Shown: positions 45,480 through 56,850 of the stretch, piece by piece
Layout of the letters: every line of letters begins with the position of its first letter
How positions within the stretch are numbered: the first letter of the stretch is position 1
Source of the DNA: Bedellia somnulentella
Lineage: Eukaryota > Arthropoda > Insecta > Lepidoptera > Bedelliidae
Assembly: GCA_963576735.1 (NCBI GenBank)
Contig: OY755170.1
Location: forward strand, 17,096,875-17,160,874
Reading direction: 5' to 3'
Length of the DNA: 64,000 nt
Translations under genes and position numbers: made by a program
Notes under the pieces: model-generated
What the model saw: the letters and a program-made list of their open reading frames with translations, nothing else
Told to the model about the DNA's origin: nothing
Databases searched by the model: none

Positions 45480-45705
45480 AGGTATTTGTACGAAAGTCGA
45501 ACAAGTGAAAAAGTTTGAATATCTGGAAAGTTTGTTTACAAAGGGAAAAAAGGGTAATGAGGTTAATGGAGCATGGAATAATCTAAAATTCTAGTCTAAT
45601 CTAGTCATTCGATGTACAAATAGGTCCGAATGGCAGTGCATGAAGCTGTTCTAATTCCCACGCTTATGTAGGGCAGCAAAGTTGGGTGTGGCAGAAGAAG
45701 CATAA
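45480..45705 (+). pseudogene. RTE-A LINE fragment, left part of an interrupted copy
   Basis: GAACAAGTGAAAAAGTTTGA, ATGAGGTTAATGGAGCATGG and TTGGGTGTGGCAGAAGAAGC correspond to VEQVKEF...NGA...WVWQKK in broken frames. The copy resumes near 46480 after about 775 bases of SINE-bearing sequence. Confidence 0.6.
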
Positions 45706-45829
45706 AATACATATGAAATATAGGTATATGATACAGATCAAGATAGCCCTAAAGTAAGTACAACTTAATAAATTGTGGTATTGGAAATTGACTGGACGAT
45801 ATAATAATATTTAATGTTATGTAATACAC

Positions 45830-45965
45830 ACACAAAAGGCATCCAAGACTAAGAAACAGCATTTATTTTCATTACATAAAAGTGGCTCTCAGCGGTATTC
45901 GAACCCGCAACCTCCAGCCCGGAAGCTATAGTCACCTAACCAGTCGGCCATGGACATCGTCTGAA
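45830..45965 (-). mobile_element. tRNA-derived SINE, third family
   Basis: On the minus strand, ATGGCCGACTGGTTAGG (A box), GCGGGTTCGAATACCGC (B box), then ATAAATGCTGTTTCTTAGTC and a GTGTGTGTATTAC end. The most complete member of the family seen at 44745. Confidence 0.65.
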
Positions 45966-46107
45966 TGAATCTTCGTTGTTGGCGTATGAAAAGAAACTAT
46001 ATTTTATCACGCTATTGCCAGTTCATATTGAGAAGAAATAAGAAATTGCGCTATTATATTTAATTGAAAACGTTGTAAAATAGCAATAGCTGTTTAGCTT
46101 TACAACC

Positions 46108-46456
46108 GTGATAGCCCAGTGGGTAGAACACTCGGTTATCGTGCAAACGACTAGTGTTCAAATCCTGGGTCGGGCCTACACCAATTTGTCTTTTGTAAAG
46201 ACATAAGTGTGGTTTATTTATCATGGTTGTTAACGGTGAGGGAAAACATCGTGAGGAAACCCACATGGCTGAGTTGTACTTAGTCATGTGACAGTGTATT
46301 CGTACAAAACGGCGATAGGCCTGCCCCCTATCACGTGAGTACACTGTCCATGCAAAACGTGGGTACTTTGAACACCAGGTGACAAGGTCACGTGATGTTC
46401 AGAAGTATTAGTACCTCTGCCAACCCCCTCGGGGATACTCGGCGTGAACGTTTATG
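46108..46456 (+). mobile_element. tRNA-derived SINE with TTATG-type tail
   Basis: ATAGCCCAGTGGGTAGAACA (A box) and TAGTGTTCAAATCCTGGGTC (B box) start the element. CATCGTGAGGAAACCCACAT and CCCCTATCACGTGAGTACAC follow, and GGCGTGAACGTTTATG ends it in degenerate TTATG repeats. Related copies are at 16083 and 26371. Confidence 0.75.
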
Positions 46457-46479
46457 CTTATTATGCTTTATGCTATGCT

Positions 46480-46740
46480 GTTTAGCTGTTAGGGCAACGA
46501 GTTTAAGAGTAACTGTTTTCGTTAAAGTAAATAAAACGTTCTCCAAGAAAAAAAATGTAATGTTTGATAATTTGATCGAGTGAGAAATACGGAGTACTTT
46601 TCTTGATAGTGCAGTGTGAAAGATGATATTGCAAAATGATTGAATAAGAAGTGCTAAAGATAGTTGACCTTACAGAGTGATAGATAAAAGTAGAATTTTG
46701 AAAGTAATCATACAGCCGATTGGATGTTAATGTCTTATTT
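46480..46740 (+). pseudogene. RTE-A LINE fragment, right part of an interrupted copy
   Basis: CTCCAAGAAAAAAAATGTAA, CAGTGTGAAAGATGATATTG and CTTACAGAGTGATAGATAAA match the LRKKCNV...CGVEDDIV...HIEMMGDRK region. Heavily decayed. Confidence 0.5.
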
Positions 46741-46749
46741 ATATTAATG

Positions 46750-46945
46750 AAGAATGCCCCGGCTTCGCACGAATGGTGTTAAATATTTTTACTGTTTACC
46801 CCCTACAGTATTTAGCGTGATGTTATATATCCTATGTCCTTTTCCTGGTTCTAAGCTACCTCTCCAACAATTTTCAGCCAGATCGGTTCATCTGTTCTCG
46901 AGTTATAAATAGTTTAACTGACACGACTTTCTTTTATATATATTA
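46750..46945. mobile_element. Helitron-type repeat fragment
   Basis: AATGCCCCGGCTTCGCACGA, TGATGTTATATATCCTATGT and CAGCCAGATCGGTTCATCTG resemble interiors and 3' ends of lepidopteran Helitrons. Neither terminus is intact. Confidence 0.4.
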
Positions 46946-48644
46946 TGTGGTTGTTGTGCCTCACTCGACATATATAGGTATAGTGTGTCGCGGACTTTTT
47001 TGTAGATATTTATAAGATCTACAATGAATTACAGCATTTTATGGTTCTATCTTTTGTAGTTTCGGCAGCGTACGCAAAATAAGTAACTTCTTTGGTTGAT
47101 TTTTTTCAGTTTGTGTCCGAAAAATCCAAATATCTTACGGAACCCTATTTTTTACAAAATAAAATATAGTCTATGTTACTCGTGGATAATGTAACATTCG
47201 ATAATAGAAAAAATTTAAAAATCGGTCAAGTGGTTTTTGTGTAGATTAGTGTAGACGAATTAATCGGTTTATCAGTTATAAGTTAGAACTTAATAGGAAA
47301 CCTTCAAAATTATTCTGGGAAAAGTGGCATGTATCCACTAAGTCAAAAAGGAGAATGCACTAAGTCAAATCCGTAACAGGTAAATACGGAGTAGAACCCA
47401 AGTGTCTAAAGTTAGACGCTCATGGTAATTAATTTGGGCATCTAGCAGGTGAACATAACGAACCAAACGCCCCGTTCAGGCCCAAAGCTTTCGCATTTCG
47501 CAGGAATGCGAAAAAGGGGTGTGGACCGCGATAGGTTTTGTCGATTTATGGAACGAGATGAAAGCAGATCACGTAAGCTTAGCATTTGTCGCCATTTTTC
47601 GAGACTATGTCCCACCGTAGTCAATATGATACAATTATTATCTACAAATTAAAAATAATTGTCATAAGATGTAAATTAAACGTATAACGTTAATTAAACG
47701 TATGTATATGTTTGTCATCCTTACATTTATAACACTTATAGTTTCAAATTATTGTGATATCTTAATTTCTCATTTAACAAGAAGGCGTTTAGGCGTTTGT
47801 GCTAAAGAAACATGCAAAGCCGCAGACTTTGGATAAGAAGATTAAGATATGTATATACGTACAACGTATTTGCTTTATATATATTTACGGTTACGGAACT
47901 GTTTTCTTCCCCAACAAACAATCACATCAGTATAGTCTTAATAACGAAAAAACTAAACCTTGAGTTACGTCACAGTTTCTACGCGGGAATTAACTCTGCG
48001 CAGCTGCCAACTGGGAGTGAACTGGTTGCATGTGTGGTATGGGTATATTTTAATTCGTCATCTTTAGGATAAAATCTAGGACATGACTGACGTCACATTC
48101 TTACACTAGGTCATCAGTACTGGGATTCTTGAAACGGGAGCACTTGCATTCGGGCCCCACCTCGTTGATAACAATATTCGCAATGCAATACGGGCTCAAA
48201 CATAGATAAGAAACTTTCAGGAATGTGTAACGACTCATTGGGTGTATGCTCATATCTGATATTTAAGACAGTAATAAAGTGGTAATTGTTATAAAACGAT
48301 ACATCGAACAAACTTTATCCACGACCACGTTATAAAAGATGTTATTTTAAGAATGCAAATAACGTAAAAAGCTTTAGCAATTCTAAGAAGTAAATACATT
48401 ACGTAAATGTTAAGTGAAAGAAATGCTCAGTTCTGAACGACAAGCTACGCCACGAAACGAAATTGATTTCTGAAACTCATTAAATATTTATGATTGACGT
48501 CATATACTTCGACTGCGTTCCTTCCTACGTATATTGTTCATATATGCATAATAAAATGCTGCACACAAAGGAAAGAAATTATTTTAAGCATATATTTTAT
48601 TTACTTTACCAGAAAAAAAAATTTAGATAAATTTGTGAAACGTA
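46946..48644. other. No gene seen
   Basis: No supported coding frame or complete element. Short frames at 47449-47652 and 47812-48072 have no family features. Confidence 0.4.
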
Positions 48645-48712
48645 AAAATATCGATTGATAGTCTCTGCCTAACTCAATGGGAACGAATGGCGTGAGTATA
48701 TGTATGTATATA
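48645..48712 (+). mobile_element. RTE-A LINE 3' end fragment
   Basis: ATCGATTGATAGTCTCTGCC then TGGGAACGAATGGCGTGAGT and ATATGTATGTATA. Confidence 0.65.
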
Positions 48713-49226
48713 AAAATAAGTAAAATATTAAAAATGATTCTTACTGCTTCGTAATGAGGTAAACTGTAATTCTTAAACAATAATTACTTAAGTATTTAAA
48801 AACACGTGTAACGCACAATATACAACTGGTGTTTTTAAGTTTTGCTAGTGCTGGTATTAGTAACTAATCAGGATTAGCAACACAAATAATCCAATGATTA
48901 ATGGAACTTGACCTAGCATTTAATAGTCTTTCTTTATCATCTATTTGTAGTAGTATTAGTATAATTTCTACTCACATACTGCTCTAAAAATAAGTTCACT
49001 AGAAATAGTATTTCTAAAAATACTTTACAAACTACGTAAAAAGTCCGTATAGTGGATTAGGGTATACCGCGAAATTGCAATCATAAATAGTATTCAGCGC
49101 ATTGGCTCGTAATCAAAATTCAGTGACCGAATACTACTGGGGATTGAAAGCTCACCTGTTAGTATTTTGGCAACAACATATTAGAATAAATTCGCAGAAA
49201 TGCAGAGAAAGTTATTAGTTTCTGAC
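48713..49226. other. No gene seen
   Basis: AT-rich, nothing recognised. Confidence 0.4.
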
Positions 49227-49395
49227 CTTTCGCGTCAATCAATGAGGTGCAGCGGAGAAGACGGTGAGGAGGACGCAGCACCAGTAACCGCGCCGCCCGC
49301 GCTACGAGCCGGTCGCCAGCCGCGCACTGCTGCCGAGCCCGCCGCGCCTCGCGTGCTCGCCTCGCCACGACGTCAGCGCGCGCACGCCACTTTCA
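49227..49395 (-). other. GC-rich island, candidate 5' exon or promoter
   Basis: About 170 bases of CpG-dense sequence in an AT-rich region. On the minus strand it holds TGACGTCG (CRE-like, 49375-49368) at its upstream edge and GCGAAAG/GTCAGA, a plausible splice donor, at 49227. No protein family is recognisable in either strand. It could be the first, untranslated exon of the receptor gene 9 kb downstream. No link is proven. Confidence 0.35.
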
Positions 49396-49911
49396 CACAA
49401 CCTATTCTTCATCGATTCATTCACTATTCGGCGGGCTTTTAGTCAACAGAGTTACATCAGGCCGTCTTTGAGAATTAATTTACATTGACCTCCCTCCGAG
49501 TTTCGAGTCAACATTGGAAAATTATAAATTTACTTTACAGGCATTGGTAAATATTTTCAGGCGTAATTATAGATTTATGTTGTATTAATGGATTTCCGCA
49601 GGGTCACACATGGCAAAAACTTTCCTTTAAATCTGTGACGTTCTCTGAATACTTACTGAAATATCGTATCAAATTAAATACACGCTAGACACACTTATAA
49701 CTATACATACATAAATAATAATATTAATATAACCTTTATTTCCCAATTTTACAAAAATCCATAAATATAGGATGCAATGACAATGATATACTTACATTAA
49801 TAACTTTTAAAGTTTTAATTAAAAACAAGGATGTGGAGGTCTGAAAGCCGGTAACCTCCATATCCAGTCTTAGTTTTTTCTGCGTTTTCATACTATAACT
49901 ATATTTGTTAA
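49396..49911. other. No gene seen
   Basis: AT-rich flank of the Helitron cluster. Confidence 0.4.
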
Positions 49912-50731
49912 CTAGTGGATCGGCCCAGCTTCGCACGGGTAGCGATGTTTTTTTAAATATCTGAGGTTTCTTTCTTCAGTCACTGCTCAAGCATTGTGAA
50001 ATTTAGCGTAATGTTTTCAATTTATTAAATTTATATAGCACTCCCTGAACAGTGTAGTTTGGTGATTTTGAATGCGCTCTTATGAACGGTTCAGTATTTC
50101 CGTTTATTAGAAAATTTTGGAATAAAAAGCTATGAAGTATTTATAATAATCTAAAGAATAAATAATTACGTGATGTAGAATGCAATTACTGGCGCCATGT
50201 AGTATATAATATGTAAATTATTAACGATTTGGTTTTGGTCACGGGCGCGATGGCCTATTTCATGTATAATTTCGGTGTTTCTCTACCGTTTTCTATGATT
50301 CTTTTTTTATTGAATAGGTTATAATGTAACCTTTTTTAAATTAGGGATGAATGAGAGTATTATAAACGTAAGAGTAAACAAATATAATCAGAATACTTCG
50401 AACTGCTAAGCTATCAGGAGTTACACGTGTTATTGTGAGTCAACCATAAAAGATAGACAATTACTGTTGAGAGAAATTTTTTAGACAATTTTATGAAGAA
50501 TATTTTCGTCATACATGATTTCTATGTAAGCTTAACCATTAAGGCTGCACACGCGACGGAAGCTTAAAAAATGGAGTAATTTCTCCCGTTTTCACAAAAT
50601 TTCCCAAAATTCCCCTTTACTACTCTGCTGGAAAGTATACAAAAACCTGCCCAGGAGTATGAAGAATAATTGTGCCAAGTTTCGTTAAAATCTGTCGAGT
50701 AGTTTTTGTTTCCATAAGGAACATACAAACC

Positions 50732-50781
<50 letters not shown>

Positions 50782-50900
50782 AATTTTACTGATTGTATTT
50801 TTGGCATCAGTATCGATCACTAATCACCTCCTGATAGTTTTTTTTAAAATATATTTAATGTACAGAATTGACCTCTCTACAGATTTATTATAAGTATAGA
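49912..50900 (-). mobile_element. Non-autonomous Helitron (left arm of inverted pair)
   Basis: Minus strand: starts TCTATACTTATAATAAATCT at 50900 and ends CTAG at 49912. The 3' hairpin region reads CCCGTGCGAAGCTGGGCC, and the flanks are A and T. It carries a (GACA)n run and no coding capacity. Confidence 0.8.
50732..50779 (+). repeat. (GACA)n microsatellite inside Helitron
   Basis: About 12 GACA units, the complement of the TGTC run in the facing Helitron. It produces a spurious repetitive open frame. Confidence 0.95.
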
Positions 50901-51237
50901 TTAAAATTAGGATAAAACGCCAAATGTAAAAGGTTTATAAATTTATTTTTATAATAGTTTCTTTTTTAATATTTCAACATTAGCCTAAATTAATTATCTT
51001 CAAATTTATTTCAGGTAAAACCCATTCGTAGCAAAAGTAAAGAAAAATTAATAAGTAACTTCTATTGCAAATATGGTTTAATATTTGTATCATATTCTCA
51101 TTATTGTTTCAAGCAGCATACAATTTTCTATTCATGATTTTACATGATAATTAAAATACTTAAAATCAATAATTATATTTATTTTATTTACATGATAATT
51201 AAAATACTTAAAATCAATAATTATATTTATTTTATCT
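50901..51237. other. Spacer between facing Helitrons
   Basis: 337 AT-rich bases. Bases 51142-51189 are repeated at 51190-51235 (period 48, core ACATGATAATTAAAATACTT). Confidence 0.7.
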
Positions 51238-51356
51238 TCTATACTTATAATAAATCTGTAGAGAGGTCAATTCTGTACATGAAATATATTTTCAAAATAA
51301 CCATCAGGTGGTGATTAGGGATCGATACTGATGCCAAAAATGCAATCAGTAAAATT

Positions 51357-51422
<66 letters not shown>

Positions 51423-52239
51423 GGTTTGTATGTTCCTTATGGAAACAAAAACTACTCGACGGATTTTAACGAAACTTGGTACAATTATTCTTCATACACC
51501 TGCGCAGGTTTTTGTATACTTTCCAGCAGAGTAGTAAAGGGGAATTTTGGGAAATTTTGGGAAAACGGGAGAAGTTACTCCATTTTTTAAGCTTCCGTCG
51601 CGTGTGCAGCCTTAATGGTTAAACTTACATAGAAATCAGGTATGACGGAAATATTTTTCATAAAATTATCTAAAAAAAAATCCTCAACAGTTAATGTCTA
51701 TCTTTTACGGTTGACTCACAATAACACGTGTAATTCCTGATAGCTTAGCAGTTCGGAACATTCTGATTATATTTGTTTACTCTTACGTTTGTAAACCTCT
51801 CACTCATCCCTAATTTAAAAAAGGTAACATTATTACCTATTCAATAAAAAAAGAATCATAGAAATCGGTAGACAAACACCGAAATTATACATAAAATAAG
51901 CCATCGCGCCCGTGATCAAAACCAAATCTTTACTAATTTACATATAACATACTAGATGGCGCCAGTAGTTGCATCCTACATCACGTAATGATTTATTTTT
52001 TAGATGTTATAAATACTTCATAGCGTTTTATTCCAAAATTTGCTATTAAACGGAAATACTGAACCGTTAATCAAAGCGCATTTAAAATCAAAAAACTACA
52101 CTGTTTAGGGAGTGCTATAAATTTAATAAATTGAAAACATTGCGCTGAATTTCACAATGCTTGAGCAGTGACTGAAGAAAGAAACCTCAGATATTTAAAA
52201 AAACAACGCTACCCGTGCGAAGCTGGGACGATCCACTAG
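51238..52239 (+). mobile_element. Non-autonomous Helitron (right arm of inverted pair)
   Basis: Starts TCTATACTTATAATAAATCT and ends CTAG at 52236-52239 after ACCCGTGCGAAGCTGGGACG; followed by T. Same family as 49912-50900, in opposite orientation, with many point differences, so it is an independent insertion. Confidence 0.8.
51360..51421 (+). repeat. (TGTC)n microsatellite inside Helitron
   Basis: About 15 units; longer than in the other two copies, one of which (52921-52940) has only a few. Confidence 0.95.
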
Positions 52240-52359
52240 TTTTAAATAAATCCTTACCAAGGTATGGACGAGAGGAACAAAATATACATATTCATTATAA
52301 GGAATGCCAACAATTTAACATTTGATATTCTCTACAAAATACGTAGATTCCGATTTATT

Positions 52360-52490
52360 CGGCTATTCCCAGTAGTCTTACTGGATAGTCTTACCAGTAG
52401 GACTAATGGGATTTTTATTCCCAATAGTCTTACCGCAAGTAGGACATTATCTATGGCGTATTTTTCCCATTAGTCTTACTTGACATATGT
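52360..52490. repeat. Cluster of AGTCTTAC words in both orientations
   Basis: CCAGTAGTCTTACTGG, AGTCTTACCAGTAGGACTAA, CCAATAGTCTTACCGC and CCATTAGTCTTACTTG occur within 130 bases, some able to fold on each other. Looks like a decayed foldback sequence between Helitron copies. Confidence 0.5.
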
Positions 52491-52798
52491 TTTAAAAACA
52501 TAGGCCTCCTAACTATTAGACATAGGCAGTACCTTATTAATAAATTTCCTATTGTTTTTAATATTTAATACATACAACGCATATACAACACTTGTTTGAA
52601 ATTTTCAGTTTTAGTGATTTATTAATAAGAAATGTACATTTAAGACACGATATTTTCTATTATTTTGATAAATGAGAAGTTAAAACGTTTATAAAGTTTT
52701 TTGGAAATTATGACTTAAGCAGCTATAAAAATTTACGTAAATTTAACTTTCAATTGAAGTACCAGCAACAATTGAAACGCATAAACTACATGTTGTTA

Positions 52799-53920
52799 TC
52801 TATACTTATTATAAATATGTAGAGAGGTCAATTCTGTACATGAAAAATATTTTCAAAATAACTATCAGGGGGTGATTAGTGATCGATACTGATGCCAAAA
52901 ATGCATTCAGTAAAATTTTTGTCTTTCTGTCTGTCTGTCGGTTTGTATGTTCCTTATGGAAACAAAAACTACTTGACCGATTTTTACGAAACTTGGCACA
53001 ATTATTCTTCATACTCCCGGGCAGGTTAAAGTATACTTTTTAGCAGAGTAGTGAAGAGGAATTTTGGGAAATTTTGGGAAAACGGGAGAAGTTACTCCAT
53101 TTTTTAGGCTTCCGTCGAGTGTGCAGCCTTAATGGTTAAACTTACATAAAAATCATGTACGACGGAAATATTTGTCATAAAATTGTCAAAAAAAATTCCC
53201 GTAATAGTATATGTCTACCTTTTATGGTTGATTCACAATAACACATGTAACTCCGGCTTATTCCGTTTATCCACCCTAAAAAATCCTCCCTAAGGCGGAT
53301 ATTCGGAAACGCGTGTCCGTCTATCCACCCTGAACGGGATGGATATCCGGAATGCATATAATATGGTTCTTCCGATTTTCTACCCTGCCTACGTACAGTC
53401 ATTTACAGAAAAAAGACCCTAAGTTTGTAAGATATTTTTATTCAAACTATAAGTAAGAAAGTAGGTATGTTTATCTTAAGTATTTTAATGTTCACGATGT
53501 TCCTTGGACCCATTTTGTGTTGTGTATGTTTCTGTAAATTACTGTACTTGGGGTAAAAAATGAAAAACCCTGAACGGGGTGGATAGAAGGACACGCGTTT
53601 CCGAATATCCGCCTTAGGGAGGATTTTTTAGGGTGGATAAACGGAATAAGCCGTAACTCCTGATAGCTTAGCAGTTCAGAGCATTCTGATTATATTTGTT
53701 TACTCTTACGTTTATAATACTCTCATTCAGCCCTAATTTAAAAAAGGTTAATTTATTACCTATTCAATAAAAAAAAACATAGAAATCGGTAGAGGAACAC
53801 CGAAATTATACATGAAATAAGCCATCGCACCCGTGACCAAAACCAAATCGTTACTAATTTACATATTACATACTAGATGGTGCCAGTAATTGCATCCTAC
53901 ATCACGTAATGATTCCATTC
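52799..53920 (+). mobile_element. Non-autonomous Helitron, third copy, 3' truncated
   Basis: Starts TCTATACTTATTATAAATAT after an A and follows the 51238 element to about 53915, where the outer LINE begins. It is interrupted at 53254-53653 by a MITE. Its 3' end is missing. Confidence 0.75.
53254..53653. mobile_element. 400-bp MITE with long terminal inverted repeats
   Basis: Begins CGGCTTATTCCGTTTATCC and ends with its complement. The inverted ends match for close to 80 bases, and weaker inverted matches (ACAGTCATTTACAGAAA with TTTCTGTAAATTACTGT) continue inwards. The 6-base TAACTC at 53248-53253 is repeated at 53654-53659, and uninterrupted Helitron copies carry it once. No coding sequence. 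The superfamily is not assigned. Confidence 0.85.
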
Positions 53921-53929
53921 ATTTAGATA

Positions 53930-54548
53930 TTGTATCAGATCTTTCTACGTCAGCCTTTTTAGCTGCATTGCATGCGAGACAGTTGCATCAAGCGCAACTG
54001 TAAGCAAGAGTGGGACAGCGGCCCAGAGTTACACGCCAGCTAGAGGGCAGTCTAAGCTACGAGCGTCTGGAGTTAAGAATATAGCGGAAATTGTTAACAC
54101 AGAAAATGAGTGGAAAAAAGAAGAGAGGCCGCAAGAATGGCTCCTAGTGCAAAGAAAGCGATTAAGAAATCAGTTGATGGGGTCGAAAGGAAAGGCAGTA
54201 TTAAATTCCACTGATAAATTTAAAGCTGCGGATACTAAAATTCCGTTATTCATAAATAATGTTGATAAACAGACGAGTACTAAAGATATAATAGACTATA
54301 TACAGCAGAAAACTAATGTGACTGTGGCCCTAAAGAAAATTGATATGAGGAGGCCAAAACACTACGACGCGTATAAAATTTTTGTACCACACGCCAAGTT
54401 GTCTTTGTTCTTAGATGACGACTTATGGCCGGAGGGAATTCAATTTCGGAAATTTATTTATTTTAACAGAAATAAATATGATGACAAGGAGAAATTGTGT
54501 GACGGGAACTTACGAAATAACAATAATGAATATACACCCAACCATTAA
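53930..54548 (+). pseudogene. Outer LINE ORF1, 5' truncated
   Basis: The frame ending at 54548 is open back to about 53950 and reads TPARGQSKLRASGVKN, ERPQEWLLVQRKRLRNQLMG, then a compact C-terminal domain (KIPLFINNVDKQTSTKDIID, YDAYKIFVPHAKLSLFLDDD, GIQFRKFIYF). This resembles the RRM-like or FP-like end of insect LINE ORF1 proteins. No start codon is secure, because the element is cut at its left end. ORF2 overlaps its stop by about 20 bases. Confidence 0.6.
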
Positions 54549-56270
54549 AGATAAACGTAACGTCAGATTAGTGAGTTTTAACTGTAAGTCAGTATACCGC
54601 TCGGCTACGGATATTAATAAATTATGCCAAACTGCGGATATAGTTGCTTTGCAAGAGTTATGGGTGCAACCGCAAGAGGTTCCTTTCCTGGCCACATTGC
54701 ACCCGGACTTCGAGTACACAGGGAAGTCGGCGATAGACGTAGGCGCCGGGTTGTTGCGGGGAAGGCCGTACGGCGGTGTGGGGCTGCTCTGGCGGAAGGG
54801 CGCGTTCGACTCGGTGTCCGTGGTGCAGTGCAACAGCGATCGTATCGCGGCTATTAAAGTTTCGCACGCGCAGCGCTCGTTCCTCGTACTTTCCGTATAC
54901 TTGACGACCGGTGGTAGGACCGGGCAGGTGGACCACATCACAGAGTTCACGGACTGTATGGGCGAGATTAGTGCCATCATTGAAGACAACGGGTTAGACT
55001 CTGTATTTGTATTAGGCGATTTTAACGCGGACCCAAGTGCAAGGTTTGGAAGAGAACTTCAAAACTTTTGCAATGATCAGATGTGGCAGTGTGCGGATAT
55101 TAAGAGTCTAGGTTTGAATTCGGATACATATACTTTTATCAGTGATGTTCATGGCTCTAGGAGTTGGTTGGACCATGCCGTAGTAACGGAAGCTGCCTGG
55201 AAGTCTGTAACGGGTGCTAAAGTTCTGTACGATTCTTACTGGTCTGATCACTTCCCGCTGGAAATCTCTTGTGATATGTGTATTTTGACAAATAAAATTC
55301 ATATTGATAAATCTGATTTCAATAAAGTGACATGGGGCGAACGAAATGCTAATCAAATTTCTATGTATAGTAATTTCTGCAATGATGATTTAAAACTGAT
55401 TGACTTTCCTGTACATTTTCAAAAGTGTTGCCATAGTAATTATACATGTAATAATATTGCGCATAAAACAATAATTGATGAAATGTACGACAAATTGATT
55501 AATGTGATGACTAATGCGGCCATAACAAGTAACAACTCTGTACCGAAGACAAATAAGAAAAAAGGTATTGTAGGATGAAACAAACATGTACGGCAGGCGC
55601 ATGGTCAGGCTCGACTTGGGTTTCAAACGTGGGTACTATATGGTAAGCCTAAATCTGGAACTATTTATGAAAATATGTTAAAATCTAGAAAACTGTTCAA
55701 AAATAAACTGAAATGGTGTCAAGACCATGAGAAACAAATAAAAATGGATAGAATAGCAGAACTTCATTCGACAAAACAGTTTGGTAAATTTTGGAAGGAG
55801 ACAAACAAGTTGAACCCCAAGTCGAGCCTACCTGTCTGTGTGGGTGGCGTTACCGAGCCTGTCGATATCGCTTCGTTATTTAAAAGTCATTTTAAGGTCG
55901 TACCATCGGCAGAACCGCAATGCGAGGTGGCGGAACAGAGGCGACCCACGGGCGGGCGGCATGTGTTCACTGCGAGGGAAGTGGAGGCAGTGGTGCGAGG
56001 CATGAGCCGGGGTAAGTCGCCTGGTCACGACTCTCTCAGCATTGAACACTTGCAGCATGCCGGGCCGCATCTGTCCCGTGTGCTTACACTGCTATTTAAT
56101 TGCTGCATAGCACATTCTTACCTTCCCCATAACATGATTAAGACAGTCGTTGTACCGCTGGTAAAAAACAAGACCGGTGATGTTTCAGACGTGAAAAACT
56201 ATAGGCCCATATCGCTGGCTACTGTGGTGTCGAAAGTGTTGGACAGTTTGCTCGACAAACAACTAGATAT
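54526..56270 (+). pseudogene. Outer LINE ORF2, endonuclease and first half of RT
   Basis: From ATG 54526 (ATG 54478 is also in frame): RLVSFNCKSV, LQELW, GGVGLLWRK, VLGDFNADPS, SWLDHAV and SDHFPLEI are the ordered motifs of an AP-type endonuclease, residues about 8-250. A single in-frame TGA at 55576-55578, probably an old Trp codon, breaks the frame. It then continues without shift through KTVVVPLVKNKTGDVSDVKN and YRPISLATVVSKVLDSLLDK of the RT. The reading is cut after codon ATA by the nested LINE at 56271. Confidence 0.8.
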
Positions 56271-56850
56271 TTATTTATTTATTTGAGAAACAAACGGTAC
56301 ACAATATTTCAAATAAGACAAAAATACAGAGAAGTTCTTGACCTATAAAGTTTCTACCAATTGATATACAGACGATACAGAAAAACGCAAATTAAATAAC
56401 TAATGAAAACAAAACAATTATACATCAGTTGTAATGTGGATAATTTATACAGATGAAATTAAGTAAGTTAAATGAATTCTATTGTCATTCCCACCAGACC
56501 AAGCAAACACTACAAGATTACAAAATATGCATATAGATTTTAGGAAATAATGTTAATAATATTTTATGATAATAAAATATACCTAAATAAGATACTTAAT
56601 TTTCAAGGTTAAAAATACATAAATTAATAATATATAAGATAATTATGAATGAAAGTACTTAAAATACATACTTTCATATAATAACATAATAAGTAAATAT
56701 ATAAATATAATATAATAAATAAATATAAATTCAAATAATTATATTAAGAGAAAATTGTATGACTCAAACATTTAGGGTCAATCCGCTGATTCAACAAACT
56801 CCAACTGTTTACAAAAGTTCTTAAATTGAGTTAATGATAAATCGAAAATG

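Noticed and set aside
49200..49442. Ala/Arg/Pro-rich open frames on both strands of the GC island
   Set aside because: GC-rich, stop-poor sequence gives such frames by composition; no domain or conserved motif.
50620..50893. Open frames of repeated Asp-Arg-Gln-Thr or Cys-Leu-Ser-Val
   Set aside because: They are translations of the GACA/TGTC microsatellite in Helitrons.
50732..51421. CRISPR-like array
   Set aside because: Simple tetranucleotide repeats inside eukaryotic transposons, no spacers.
55576..55578. TGA in the outer LINE ORF2 as a recoding site
   Set aside because: A single G to A change in a Trp codon explains it, and the element is already broken by the nested LINE.
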